A DNA stretch of 64,000 nt from Acinetobacter rongchengensis (GTDB lineage: Bacteria > Pseudomonadota > Gammaproteobacteria > Pseudomonadales > Moraxellaceae), in assembly GCF_003611475.1 (NCBI RefSeq), contig NZ_RAXT01000007.1, forward strand, positions 1 to 64,000, read 5' to 3'. Of this stretch, positions 35,549 to 45,306 are shown piece by piece. The position numbers and the translations under genes were made by a program. Every line of letters begins with the position of its first letter. Position 1 is the first letter of the stretch. The notes beneath the pieces are model-generated. The model ran no database searches. It worked only from the letters and a program-made list of their open reading frames with translations, and had not been told where the DNA came from.

Positions 35549-37009
35549 TTATTTTTGATCATTTGCATGATATTTCAATTCAGATGATGATGGTGGTTGT
35601 ACAATTTGATCTGATGAGTTGGCTTTAATACCACCACCCAGTGTTTTATATACTTCTACTTGGTTGTTCAAGTTCGCTTGCTCTAAAAGCAATAAACCTT
35701 GTTCAGCCGCATAAGAAGAACGTTGTGCATCTAATACTGATAAGAAGCTATCAATACCTGCGCGGAAGCGGGCATTTGAAAGTTTATACGTTGTATTGGT
35801 TGCATCAACTAAACGTTTTTGAGCAGCAAGGCGGTCGCCAATATTCTGACGAGTAGCCAATGCATCGTTCACTTCACGGAAAGCAGATTGAATTGATTTT
35901 TCATAATCAGACAACGCAATTTGTTGATCTGTTTCTGAAATCTTAACATTTGCTTTACGTGTTCCCCAATCCCATAACGGAATATCGAGACTTGGGCCAA
36001 GAGACCAAACAAAAGCACCTGATTTAAATAGGTCACTTAGATCAGTCGATGCATAACCCGCAGAACCAGTCAAACTGATCGTTGGGAATAAACGAGCTTT
36101 CGCTGCACCAATATTTGCGCCAGCAGCTGAAAGTTTATATTCAGCAGCTTTTACATCTGGACGGTTATTCAACAAGTCACTTGGTAAGCCTGATGCAAAT
36201 GCAGAACTATTGCTAATACGTGTAACACGTTGTTTAGGCAATAGGTTATCTGGCACTTGTTGACCAACAAGTAGGTTGAGTAAGTTTTGAGCTTGAGCAA
36301 TTTGGGTCTTATAATTTGCAACATCGTTTCGTGCAGTTTCTACAGAGACTTGCGCCTGACGAACAGGAACTTCACTGTCGATACCGACATCAAAACGTTT
36401 TTTGTTGAGATTATAAGAATCAAGTTGTGCTTTCAGTGTTTGATCGGCAAGTTTCAATTGCGCAGTGGCAAATGAATAATTTAACCATGCCTGAGCCACT
36501 TGCCCAATCAAACTAATTTGTGTTGCATCACGAGCACTCGCAGTTGCTAAATAGCTATCAAGCGCATTGTCTTTCAAACTTTTTACACGACCCCAAAAAT
36601 CGAGCTCATAAGCCGTAACACCTAAGCCAACATTGTATGAAGTGATTGGTTTATTCGTACTTAATGTATCTTGACGAAGAATACCACCACTCGCACCAAT
36701 GGTTGGAAGTTGGTTGTTTTCTGCAATTTGGTACTGCTGTTGAGCACGTTGAATGTTCAAAGTAGCAGTACGTAAGTCACGATTATTGGTTAATGCAAGA
36801 TCAATAACTTGAAGTAAGCGTTGATCAGCAAAAAAGTCTTTATAGCCTTGTTCAGCAATAGAAGTACCAGACGCATTTGAAAGATAACTTGTTGGTAAAT
36901 TTGCCTGTGCTACCGGTTCTGGGCCACGCATGCTTTGACAAGCTGTCAAAGCAAGCGCAAGTGCAGATACCGCAATGCTACGACCTGAAATAGACCATAC
37001 TTTTTGCAT
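35549..37009 (-). CDS. adeK: Outer-membrane channel AdeK of the AdeIJK efflux pump
   Basis: This 486-residue lipoprotein channel is of the OprM/TolC type. The signal ends in the lipobox ALTAC (Cys near 23). Two repeated outer-membrane-efflux halves cover about 60-260 and 270-460, seen in the paired SFATAQLKLADQTL and GIDSFLSVLDAQRS stretches. It forms the trimeric exit duct for drugs pumped by AdeJ with AdeI as adaptor. The ATG at 37009 shares its A with the TGA of adeJ (TGATG), so translation is coupled; a GTG one codon earlier is less likely. Sequence closely matches A. baumannii AdeK. The operon terminator follows. Confidence 0.95.
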   Translation of the reverse strand: MQKVWSISGRSIAVSALALALTACQSMRGPEPVAQANLPTSYLSNASGTSIAEQGYKDFFADQRLLQVIDLALTNNRDLRTATLNIQRAQQQYQIAENNQLPTIGASGGILRQDTLSTNKPITSYNVGLGVTAYELDFWGRVKSLKDNALDSYLATASARDATQISLIGQVAQAWLNYSFATAQLKLADQTLKAQLDSYNLNKKRFDVGIDSEVPVRQAQVSVETARNDVANYKTQIAQAQNLLNLLVGQQVPDNLLPKQRVTRISNSSAFASGLPSDLLNNRPDVKAAEYKLSAAGANIGAAKARLFPTISLTGSAGYASTDLSDLFKSGAFVWSLGPSLDIPLWDWGTRKANVKISETDQQIALSDYEKSIQSAFREVNDALATRQNIGDRLAAQKRLVDATNTTYKLSNARFRAGIDSFLSVLDAQRSSYAAEQGLLLLEQANLNNQVEVYKTLGGGIKANSSDQIVQPPSSSELKYHANDQK

Positions 37010-40000
37010 CACGATTTATGCTCCTGAATATTTTGATTTTTAGGTTTGTACTTAAAGATACTACGAATCCATACAAAAAATACAGGAATGAAGAAAATAC
37101 CTAAAAGTGTTGAGCTGAGTACACCACCAAGTACACCATAACCAACCGAGTGTTGGCTACCTGCACCCGCACCAGTTGACAATGCAAGCGGAAGTACACC
37201 GAAACCAAATGCAAGTGTCGTCATGATAATTGGACGTAAACGCATTCTTGCTGCGTGTAGTGTAGCTTCAAACAGTTCTTGACCTTGCTCCTGTAGCTCT
37301 TTAGCAAATTCTACAATTAGAATTGCATTCTTCGCAGAAAGACCAATTACAGCAACAATTGCCACTTGGAAATAGATGTTAAAGGATAGGTTTGGATCAC
37401 CTTTAATTGTCATTCCAAGCCATGTTAACGCAAATGCACCTACAATACCTAATGGTACTACAAGCAATACTGAAACAGGGATTGACCAGCTTTCATATAG
37501 TGCTGAAAGGCAAAGGAATACGATTAACAACGACAGAATCAATAATGGACCTGTTTGGCTACCTGACTCACGCTCTTCTAAAGATAAACCTGTCCATTCA
37601 TAGTCGAAACCTGTTAAGCCCATCGATGGTAACTTACCAATAATTTCTTCCATGGCGAGCATTGCATCACCTGAACTCACGCCCGGCGCAGGAGTACCTT
37701 GAATGTTAGCCGAAGCAACACCGTTATAACGCTCTAGACGAGGTGAACCATATTTCCATTCACCTGTTGCAAATGCAGAGAAAGGAACCATCGTGCCACT
37801 ACTATTACGTACGTACCATTTGTTTAAGTCTTCAGGCATCATACGACTACTCGAGTCACCTTGAACATAAACTTTTTTCACACGACCACGGTCAACGAAG
37901 TCATTGATATAAGAACCACCCCAAGCCATGCTCATAGTCGAGTTAATATCAGCAATACTTACTCCCATTGCACCCGCTTGCGCTTGATCAATGTTGATTT
38001 GGTACTGCGGCGTATCTTCCTGACCATTTGGACGCACGCCTGCAAGACGTTTATCTTGAGCAGCCATTCCTAAAATCGCATTACGTGCTGCAATCAACTT
38101 TTCATGCCCTTGACCGCTGGCATCTTTGAGCTGAATATCAAAACCTGATGAAACACCTAATTCTGGCATTGCAGGTAATTGCAATGGCATGATGTAAGAT
38201 GCATCTTTAATCATGTTTAATGACATACCACGTTGAATGATGGCACCAATTTGTGACTCAGGTGTAGTACGCTCGCTCCAATCTTTCAGTTTAATAAAGG
38301 CAAGACCCGCATTTTGACCAACTCCTGTAAATGAGAAACCAGAAACAGTAAAGATAGACTCTACATTGGCTTTCTCTTTATTCAGGAAGTAATCCGTCAT
38401 GGTTGTGATGACTTTATCTGTTCGCTCAAGAGAAGCACTTGGTGGTAATTGAACGAGTGTCATGACCACGCCTTGGTCTTCTTCTGGCAAGAATGAAGAG
38501 GGGAGCATTTTGTACAGCCCGACTAGGACAGCAATCACAGCAATATAAACTACGCCAGAGAATAGTTTATGGTGAGTCATACGATTGACACCACCTTGGT
38601 ATTTCTCTGCTAACTGATCAAAACTACGGTTAAACCAACGGAAGAAGCGCGCAAAAATATTATTACTTTCAGGCTTATTCGCATCGTGTTGTTTTAACAA
38701 TGTTGCGCAGAGTGCAGGGGTGAAAGTTAAAGCAATAATGAGTGATAAAATCATTGCTGTAACCAGCGTGATAGAGAATTGGCGGTAAATCACACCTGTT
38801 GTACCACCAAAGAAAGCCATTGGTACAAATACCGCTGTTAATACACTGGTAATACCCACCAACGCACCAGAGATCTGTTGCATTGACTTTTCTGTGGCTT
38901 CTACAGGACCAGCATGTTCTTCTTGCATCACCCGTTCGACATTTTCTACAACAACAATGGCATCATCGACTAACAAACCAATCGCCAAGACCATGGCGAA
39001 CATGGTTAATGTGTTGATTGAAAAGCCAAAAATATTAATAACAGTGAATGTTCCAAGCACAACAACAGGAACTGCGAGTGTTGGAATAATCGTTGCACGC
39101 CAGTTTTGTAAGAACAAGAACATGACGATAAATACTAAAATTACAGCTTCAACGAGCGTATGTACTACACTTTCAATCGAAAGGCGAATAAATGGTGTTG
39201 TGTCATAAGCAAGTTGGTCTTTTAAGCCTTCTGGGTAGTTCTTACGAAGTTCGCTAAGACGCTTTTCTACAGCAGCTGCGGTATCTAGTGCATTTGCACC
39301 CGTTGCTAGTTTAATTGCAACACCACCTGCTGGTTTACCCATAAACTTAGAATCAAACTGATAAGAGTCTGAACCTAGTTCTACACGAGCGACGTCACTC
39401 AAACGAACTTGAGCACCAGAAGCTGTATTTTTTAGGAAGATATTCTTAAATTGTTCAGGTGTTTGCAACATGCTTTGCGCATTGACAGTCGCATTTAGAA
39501 CCTGACCCTGTACAGCAGGTGCACCACCCAGTTGACCTACAGCCACTTGTGAGTTTTGTGCACGAATTGCTGCGGCAACATCACTTGGAGTGACTTGTAA
39601 ACTGGTCATTTTTGCAGGATCAAGCCAAATACGCATTGCATATTGACCACCAAAAACTTGAAGCTCACCTACACCTGCAACACGACTAAGCGGTTCAGAA
39701 ATATTTGAGTTTACATAGTCTTTAATGTCTGCCCCTGAAAGACTTTCATCTGGAGAGTAGAATGCAAGGACTTGCATAAAGCTCGCGCCAGACTTGGTGA
39801 CTTTCACCCCTTGACGTTGAACATCTTCAGGTAAAAGCGCTGTTGCAGATTGCAATTTGTTTTGTACTTGTACTTGAGCAATATCAGGATCAACCCCTTG
39901 TTCAAAGTTCAAGTTGATTGACGCCTGACCGTTCCCCGCACTGTTAGATGAAATATAACGTAAACCATCGAGACCATTCATTTGTTGTTCAATGATCTGG

Positions 40001-40185
40001 GTTACCGTATTTTCAACAGTTTGTGCAGAAGCACCAGGATAAGTTGCAGAAATTGTCACCACAGGTGGAGCAATTGTCGGATATTGAGCAACTGGCATTT
40101 GTGTGAGCGTAAGAATACCCGCCAACATAATGACCAGCGCAATCACCCAGGCAAAAATAGGGCGATGAATAAAAAATTGAGCCAT
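37009..40185 (-). CDS. adeJ: RND efflux transporter AdeJ
   Basis: This 1058-residue inner-membrane proton-driven pump is of the HAE1 RND family. Twelve helices and two large periplasmic loops are expected. The proton-relay Asp pair is in LAIGLLVDDAIVVVENVE (about 405). FIHRPIFAWVIALVIMLAG is helix 1 and SAKNAILIVEFAKE is in helix 10. It expels beta-lactams, tetracyclines, chloramphenicol, quinolones and others in A. baumannii, where it gives intrinsic resistance. It starts 13 bases after adeI. No frameshift or truncation is visible, so the pump should be functional. The local repressor gene adeN is not in this window, as is usual. Confidence 0.97.
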   Translation of the reverse strand: MAQFFIHRPIFAWVIALVIMLAGILTLTQMPVAQYPTIAPPVVTISATYPGASAQTVENTVTQIIEQQMNGLDGLRYISSNSAGNGQASINLNFEQGVDPDIAQVQVQNKLQSATALLPEDVQRQGVKVTKSGASFMQVLAFYSPDESLSGADIKDYVNSNISEPLSRVAGVGELQVFGGQYAMRIWLDPAKMTSLQVTPSDVAAAIRAQNSQVAVGQLGGAPAVQGQVLNATVNAQSMLQTPEQFKNIFLKNTASGAQVRLSDVARVELGSDSYQFDSKFMGKPAGGVAIKLATGANALDTAAAVEKRLSELRKNYPEGLKDQLAYDTTPFIRLSIESVVHTLVEAVILVFIVMFLFLQNWRATIIPTLAVPVVVLGTFTVINIFGFSINTLTMFAMVLAIGLLVDDAIVVVENVERVMQEEHAGPVEATEKSMQQISGALVGITSVLTAVFVPMAFFGGTTGVIYRQFSITLVTAMILSLIIALTFTPALCATLLKQHDANKPESNNIFARFFRWFNRSFDQLAEKYQGGVNRMTHHKLFSGVVYIAVIAVLVGLYKMLPSSFLPEEDQGVVMTLVQLPPSASLERTDKVITTMTDYFLNKEKANVESIFTVSGFSFTGVGQNAGLAFIKLKDWSERTTPESQIGAIIQRGMSLNMIKDASYIMPLQLPAMPELGVSSGFDIQLKDASGQGHEKLIAARNAILGMAAQDKRLAGVRPNGQEDTPQYQINIDQAQAGAMGVSIADINSTMSMAWGGSYINDFVDRGRVKKVYVQGDSSSRMMPEDLNKWYVRNSSGTMVPFSAFATGEWKYGSPRLERYNGVASANIQGTPAPGVSSGDAMLAMEEIIGKLPSMGLTGFDYEWTGLSLEERESGSQTGPLLILSLLIVFLCLSALYESWSIPVSVLLVVPLGIVGAFALTWLGMTIKGDPNLSFNIYFQVAIVAVIGLSAKNAILIVEFAKELQEQGQELFEATLHAARMRLRPIIMTTLAFGFGVLPLALSTGAGAGSQHSVGYGVLGGVLSSTLLGIFFIPVFFVWIRSIFKYKPKNQNIQEHKS

Positions 40186-40198
40186 ATTCGTCTACCCC

Positions 40199-41449
40199 TT
40201 ATGTATTTGAAGTAGCTTTTTGTTCACTAGACTTATTTTGTTGAGCCGGTTGTGTTGAACCTTGCTTAGCACCCGCTTGTGGTGCTGCCGCTTGAGGCTG
40301 ATAAGGTTTAGCAACTACAGCTTGTTCAGGTTTTACTTTGGCAATACCGTCTACAATGACTTTATCACCTGTTTGTAAACCCTGAGTGACAATCCAGTCA
40401 GCACCTTGAATACCAGACGTTGTTACTGGACGAGGTTCCACTTGACCTTTTGCATTCACGAGCATTGCAATTGCTTGACCCGTAGGGGTACGTGTAATTG
40501 CAGCTTGTGGAATGAGGTAAGCATTTGGAATCACACCTTGAACAATTTGCGCATTGGCAAACATACCTGGGAGTAACAAATGATTCGGATTAGAGAATAC
40601 AGCACGTAAAGTCACAGAGCCTGTATCTGGGTTTACACTTGCATCAGAGAAAGCAAGATTGCCTTCAATCGGATAAGTACTACCATCTTCAAGTTTTAAG
40701 CGAACTTTTGTATTGTTACTACGATCAATACTGCCTTGGCTCAACTGTTGACGCAGACGTAACAATTCAGCACTAGATTGATTAATATCAACATAAATTG
40801 GATCAAGTTGTTGAATTGTAACCAATGCATTTGCTTGACTTGCTGTCACTAAAGCACCCGCTGTTACAGACGAACGCCCAGATTGACCTGAAATAGGTGA
40901 ACGAACGGTAGAGTAACCTAAGTCAATTTGCGCATTTTTAACGGCAGCATTTGAAGCCGCAATATCTGCTTCTGCAAGTTTAATTTGTGCAAGCAAATCA
41001 TCATATTCTTGTTTAGAAACAGCATTGATTCCAACCAATTGACGATAACGGTTTGCTTTAACTTGCAATGCATTTAAGTTTGCTTGTTGACGAACTAACG
41101 CTGCTTTAGCACTCTCTAGGTTGGCACGATTTGTACTTGAATCAATCTCATACAACGGTTGACCTTCACGAACAAAACTACCTTCAGTAAACAAACGTTT
41201 TAAAATTACACCATTTGTTTGTGGGCGAACATCAGAGATTTCATACGCAGCTGTACGACCTGAAAGTTCAACAGTTTGTTCAACACTTTGTGGTTGAGCA
41301 ACAATAACACCAACTTCAGTCGGTGGCATTTTTTGGGCAGCTGCAGCTTGCTCAGCTTGTTTAGAGTCTTTGCTACAACCCACAAGTGCAATACTTGTTG
41401 CGAGAGCACAAGCAGTAAGGGCAGGAGCCCAAAGCTTTGCCGACATCAT
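40199..41449 (-). CDS. adeI: Periplasmic adaptor AdeI (RND membrane-fusion lipoprotein)
   Basis: This 416-residue adaptor has a lipoprotein signal ending LVGC (Cys25). The layout is typical: beta-barrel and lipoyl halves around a helical hairpin (about 100-165, with LESAKAALVRQQANLNALQ and IKLAEADIAASNAAVKNAQ), then the membrane-proximal domain and a Pro/Gln/Ala-rich tail (about 380-416). It links AdeJ to AdeK. The first of two ATGs, at 41449, overlaps the TAA of the upstream PAP2 gene by one base (TAATG). The ribosome site GAGGTGG lies inside that gene, so the PAP2 gene and adeIJK form one unit. Confidence 0.95.
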   Translation of the reverse strand: MMSAKLWAPALTACALATSIALVGCSKDSKQAEQAAAAQKMPPTEVGVIVAQPQSVEQTVELSGRTAAYEISDVRPQTNGVILKRLFTEGSFVREGQPLYEIDSSTNRANLESAKAALVRQQANLNALQVKANRYRQLVGINAVSKQEYDDLLAQIKLAEADIAASNAAVKNAQIDLGYSTVRSPISGQSGRSSVTAGALVTASQANALVTIQQLDPIYVDINQSSAELLRLRQQLSQGSIDRSNNTKVRLKLEDGSTYPIEGNLAFSDASVNPDTGSVTLRAVFSNPNHLLLPGMFANAQIVQGVIPNAYLIPQAAITRTPTGQAIAMLVNAKGQVEPRPVTTSGIQGADWIVTQGLQTGDKVIVDGIAKVKPEQAVVAKPYQPQAAAPQAGAKQGSTQPAQQNKSSEQKATSNT

Positions 41450-42123
41450 TATTCCACCTCGTTTAGATTTTTATTTAAAAATAATTTGTTTTTACTCAAC
41501 GTATTAGATGACAACATGAGCCAAATAATAGCAGCCCATATAAAGCCTATACTCCAGCCAGCAAGTACATCTGTTGGGAAGTGTGCACCTAGATAAACTC
41601 GAGAAATTCCCATGCTTAAAAACCAAAAGCCGCACACTAAGCAAATCAGCTTAGCTCGCCTATGTTTACGAAAGATAAAAACAATTGAGCAACTTAAAAG
41701 AGCAGCATAAATACTGTGAGCACTTGGAAATGAGGCACCGTAGGTTTGCACCATTTGATACACATCATCTGGTCGTGGACGGTTGATTGCATATTTTACT
41801 ATCCAGCCAATCGTTGTTGCACCGAGCAATCCAATTGTGAGCATAAATATGTTTGCATATTGTTTTAGCCGCAAAAAATACAAACTACCTATTATTACAA
41901 CCACAATCATTGGTGGTAAACCACCCAAATAAGAAAGCGTGATCGCAAGACCATTCATCATGCCAGAACGATGCAAGCTCATCCATTCAACACTTGATAA
42001 ATCAAGTTGTTGTATCTCATTAATATTTAAACTAATACTACTAAAAAGTAAACCTATACAGCCAATCAAGATAAGTACATAAGGCATAAGATGACCTAGA
42101 GTATTATTATGAATCCTACTCAT
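41449..42123 (-). CDS. PAP2-family membrane phosphatase, first gene of the adeIJK operon
   Basis: This is a 224-residue protein with about six helices and a complete PAP2 catalytic set: KYAINRPRPDD (KX6RP), PSAHS and SRVYLGAHFPTDVLAGW (SRX5HX3D). It is of the PgpB/BacA-replacement type that dephosphorylates undecaprenyl diphosphate, phosphatidate or phosphatidylglycerol phosphate on the periplasmic side. The gene overlaps adeI by one base and shares its promoter, whose -35/-10 region holds a 22-bp palindrome. Lipid phosphate metabolism is thus switched together with drug efflux. A start at a later Met (13) is possible because no strong ribosome site precedes the first ATG. Confidence 0.87.
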   Translation of the reverse strand: MSRIHNNTLGHLMPYVLILIGCIGLLFSSISLNINEIQQLDLSSVEWMSLHRSGMMNGLAITLSYLGGLPPMIVVVIIGSLYFLRLKQYANIFMLTIGLLGATTIGWIVKYAINRPRPDDVYQMVQTYGASFPSAHSIYAALLSCSIVFIFRKHRRAKLICLVCGFWFLSMGISRVYLGAHFPTDVLAGWSIGFIWAAIIWLMLSSNTLSKNKLFLNKNLNEVE

Positions 42124-42143
42124 TGAGTTTAACTAATGCGCCG

Positions 42144-42173
42144 AAGTGTACTAGTCAGTACACTTTTTTTCAA
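42144..42173 (-). promoter_or_regulatory. Promoter and palindromic operator of the PAP2-adeIJK operon
   Basis: On the minus strand TTGAAA (42173-42168) and TACACT (42150-42145) are 17 bases apart, a sound sigma-70 promoter. The 22-bp perfect palindrome AAGTGTACT-GACT-AGTACACTT (42165-42144) fills the space between them and covers the -10 element, the usual position for a TetR-type repressor. AdeN, the known TetR-family repressor of adeIJK, is the likely ligand. The start codon follows about 20 bases after the -10. Confidence 0.72.
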
Positions 42174-42252
42174 GTAAGTAGGATTAGTTAATTTATACTA
42201 ATTTCTTTTTGCAAAAAAAAATAACAATTTGAACAAAAAAATAACAAAATCT

Positions 42253-44307
42253 TTAGTGATTTGTTTTGTTTTGAGTGTTGTTTTGTTCTTCAACTTGCAA
42301 AGGTTGTTTAGGAGGCCAAAAGAAATCGAGAGGACGGGTAAAAAAGTGAGTAAAAACAAGCTTTGCGAGGGGTTTCCATTGTTCAAAACGAACTTGTCTT
42401 GCTCTTAATGCGACAATAATGGTTAGTGTAAAGCTCACGAAAAGGTTAGTAAGACCAATGCACAATACGCCAAAGAAAGAGACAATAATTACCCCAAGAT
42501 CAGGAGAACCATTGACCGTCATTAAACCTTGAATGAAGTTTGCAGAGGCAAAGGCAATATGCCGAATATCGAGTGGTAAACCGAGGATAAAACCAATAGT
42601 TCCCATACTTCCAAGCATCACTCCAAAGAGAAAGTTTCCGGCTAAAGCACCTAAGTTTCTTTCAATATAAGCTGCCAATTTATCTAGTCTTTCTTGCCCC
42701 ATTAAGTTTCTTAACTTGATATGTGCTTTCAAACGGGGACCAACTTTGCGATAAATTGCCATATTGTCAAAATATCCCGCGATTAATCCCGATAAAAATA
42801 AACAAACTCCTGCAATTGCGGCATGAGGAATGGCAAGTGAAGTAAAAGGGTTTAAGCTATGTAGTAAAGTAGTTGCTTTGGCATGATTTAATAAAGGCTC
42901 ATGCATCATCCATTGCCATAGGAAAGTAATTAAGGCAGCCGTTGGAATCGCGATTGAAATATTACCGAGAATAGCAATAAATTGAGTTCGTATAATATTG
43001 ATAATTAAACCAGCAAGTTCAGCAATTTGTGCAGTTTTAGAACCTTTGCGATGCTGTACTGTAGCTGCTAAAGCTGCAGCGGTCATTGCAGGTTGTTTGG
43101 TGGCAACAGTAAAGTGCAATACATGAATAAGAATGAAACCAAGTGAATAATTCATACTGAATAAAAAGGCTTGTACAAAAGGTGCAAGTACCAACCGTGC
43201 AGTTAAGATCTTAATTGTTGCCATAATGGCAATGATCACACCTGCGCCTGCGGCTGCATTGTACATGCCCCAAAAGCCTTTTTTATCGGTACTTACATAA
43301 TGTTCACCCGTTTTACTGGCATTTTCTGTAACTTGTAGGGCGATCAGCTCACTATTGGTTTTGAGTAAGTCGCGAACACTGGTTTCACTATAATGTGCTT
43401 GGACTAGGTCTATCAGTAATTCACCATAGATTTGATAGCGAACGTGGTCTTCTTCAACAATCAGGTTTAATAGTAGTTCAATACGATCTAAGCATTGTTC
43501 TAATAAAGATACGAGATAAGTCAGACTTAAGCTGACTCCCGTTCTTTTGGTCGCACGGCGAATTTTTAATACCACATCACGGCATTGTTCAATCATCACC
43601 AATGCTTGATCTGCATCTGGTGGAACGCTAACAGCCTGTTCACCTTGATTGCGGTGTAATTTTTTATAGGATTCTATAAATTCAATAATTTCGCGGTTTT
43701 GTACGAGAAAAGGGGACTCATATTCCTGTAACTCAGGATGAGCATTGATAAATTCTGGATATAACCCGATACCACTGATTCGATATGAAAGAACGGTTAT
43801 GGCTTTGACAATTTCTCTTTTGATGCCAAGTTTGGCACTTTTATAGCGATGCCCTTGGTTGAGCAGTTGAAATAACAAATGCCATTGTTCAGGTTCAATA
43901 TTTTCAAGCCAATATTTATCACTACGTTGATGAAATACTTTACCGACTAAATCTTTGAGTTCCGCACCATCAACCAATAAGGGTAGAAAATGAGCACCTA
44001 AGCGTTGCCCAAGCTGATTCCAAAAGCCATCTAAAGATAAAATACCACTGTCTGCGTACAAACTGGTTTGTTTATAGTGGTTAATCAGTTTAAGTAAGTA
44101 ACCTTGCAATGCCGATGCCGCATTGGGTGTGATGAGTAAGGCTCGAGTTAAGGCATCAAATTTATTATGCGTTTCTTCTAAATTATGGCTGTCTTCTGGT
44201 CTGATACGATCGATCAGTGTAATTAAAACATGCGGGTCTGGAACAGCTTTTAGATTATCAAGCTGTTCCTGCATGAGGATAAAAAGATCATTGAATTGTA
44301 TCTGCAT
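42253..44307 (-). CDS. Polytopic membrane protein of the so-called site-specific recombinase (Gcr/PF10136) family
   Basis: This is a 684-residue protein. The first half (about 1-350) is soluble and helical. The second half (about 355-650) holds around seven hydrophobic segments, e.g. AAAGAGVIIAIMATIKIL, FLFSMNYSLGFILIHVLH, AAIAGVCLFLSGLIAGYF, LGVIIVSFFGVLCIGL. Databases name this family site-specific recombinase after a Neisseria protein, but no tyrosine or serine recombinase motif is visible and the layout is that of an integral membrane protein. The real role is unknown. It lies 15 bases downstream of ispB on the same strand, so the two are probably one operon, which hints at a membrane or isoprenoid connection. 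Confidence 0.75.
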   Translation of the reverse strand: MQIQFNDLFILMQEQLDNLKAVPDPHVLITLIDRIRPEDSHNLEETHNKFDALTRALLITPNAASALQGYLLKLINHYKQTSLYADSGILSLDGFWNQLGQRLGAHFLPLLVDGAELKDLVGKVFHQRSDKYWLENIEPEQWHLLFQLLNQGHRYKSAKLGIKREIVKAITVLSYRISGIGLYPEFINAHPELQEYESPFLVQNREIIEFIESYKKLHRNQGEQAVSVPPDADQALVMIEQCRDVVLKIRRATKRTGVSLSLTYLVSLLEQCLDRIELLLNLIVEEDHVRYQIYGELLIDLVQAHYSETSVRDLLKTNSELIALQVTENASKTGEHYVSTDKKGFWGMYNAAAGAGVIIAIMATIKILTARLVLAPFVQAFLFSMNYSLGFILIHVLHFTVATKQPAMTAAALAATVQHRKGSKTAQIAELAGLIINIIRTQFIAILGNISIAIPTAALITFLWQWMMHEPLLNHAKATTLLHSLNPFTSLAIPHAAIAGVCLFLSGLIAGYFDNMAIYRKVGPRLKAHIKLRNLMGQERLDKLAAYIERNLGALAGNFLFGVMLGSMGTIGFILGLPLDIRHIAFASANFIQGLMTVNGSPDLGVIIVSFFGVLCIGLTNLFVSFTLTIIVALRARQVRFEQWKPLAKLVFTHFFTRPLDFFWPPKQPLQVEEQNNTQNKTNH

Positions 44308-44322
44308 AAGCCTTGGGAAATT

Positions 44323-45306
44323 TTATTGAATTCGATGTAAGGCAAGTTGCGCTAAATTATAGAGTGCTTGGCGGTATTCAGACTCAGGTAAAAATGTCAA
44401 AGCTTGAATCGCTGCTTCAGTTTCTTCAGTCGCACGGCGACTACAATAATCTAAAGCACCAGATGTTTGTACGATTTGAATAACACGTGCTAAATCTGCT
44501 GTTCCCCCTGTAGCAATACTCTTTCTAATAATTTCGTGCTCTTCGCCTTGTGTATTTGCTAGGGCAGAGATTAAAGGTAAAGTCGGTTTACCTTCCATCA
44601 AATCATCACCAATATTTTTACCTAATGTTTCAGCGTCTGAAGTGTAATCTAAAATATCGTCAATAATTTGGAAAGCATTGCCAAAGTGGCCAGCAAATAA
44701 ACGTAAAGGTTCACGGTACTCTGGCTTAGCGGCAAGAATTGCAGCACCTTCAGTTGCTAGCTCAAATAAACGTGATGTTTTCCCGTGAATAATATCTAAG
44801 TAAGTTTGTTCAGTTGTTTCAGGTTGATGCTGTGCTTGTAGTTGTAATACTTCACCTTCAGCAATTTCACAGGTTCCTGTAGAAAAGTCTTTGAGCAAAG
44901 TCATATTGTCGAGGTCAACTAACAAATCAAAAGCACGAGAAATTAAAAAATCACCAACTAAAACTGCAGTCTGATTGTTCCAAGTCGCATTCGCTGTTGG
45001 TCGGCCACGGCGTAAACCTGATTCATCGACCACATCGTCATGTACGAGAGTCGCTGTATGTAGCATTTCAATAATTGCAGCAAGTTTGCGGTAAGCATCC
45101 ATTTCTGTATCTGCGACACCACAAGCTTTTGCTGCCAGTAGGCACATAATTGGACGCATGCGCTTTCCACCAGCTTCAACTACATGCTTACTGACTGCCA
45201 TAACCAATGCAACTTTTGAAGTAATCCCTTCATTAATAAACTTGTCCATTGCTGCAAAGTCGGTTGCAACAGGAGCGAGAATATCTTGCTTAAAGTCAAT
45301 GGTCAT
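44323..45306 (-). CDS. ispB: Octaprenyl/polyprenyl diphosphate synthase
   Basis: This 327-residue long-chain trans-prenyltransferase builds the side chain of ubiquinone from farnesyl diphosphate and IPP. The first Asp-rich motif is DDVVD (90-94) in LVHDDVVDESGLRRGRPTAN, without the two-residue insert of FPP synthases. The second is DDILD in QIIDDILDYTSD. Small residues before the first motif (LHTATLVH) allow long products. The chain length (C40 or C45) cannot be read directly. The gene is divergent from rplU-rpmA, as in many gammaproteobacteria. Confidence 0.93.
   Translation of the reverse strand: MTIDFKQDILAPVATDFAAMDKFINEGITSKVALVMAVSKHVVEAGGKRMRPIMCLLAAKACGVADTEMDAYRKLAAIIEMLHTATLVHDDVVDESGLRRGRPTANATWNNQTAVLVGDFLISRAFDLLVDLDNMTLLKDFSTGTCEIAEGEVLQLQAQHQPETTEQTYLDIIHGKTSRLFELATEGAAILAAKPEYREPLRLFAGHFGNAFQIIDDILDYTSDAETLGKNIGDDLMEGKPTLPLISALANTQGEEHEIIRKSIATGGTADLARVIQIVQTSGALDYCSRRATEETEAAIQALTFLPESEYRQALYNLAQLALHRIQ

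Noticed and set aside
42253..44307. Calling this gene a site-specific recombinase and the region a mobile element
   Set aside because: No recombinase motif, att-like repeats or cargo is visible. The protein is polytopic.
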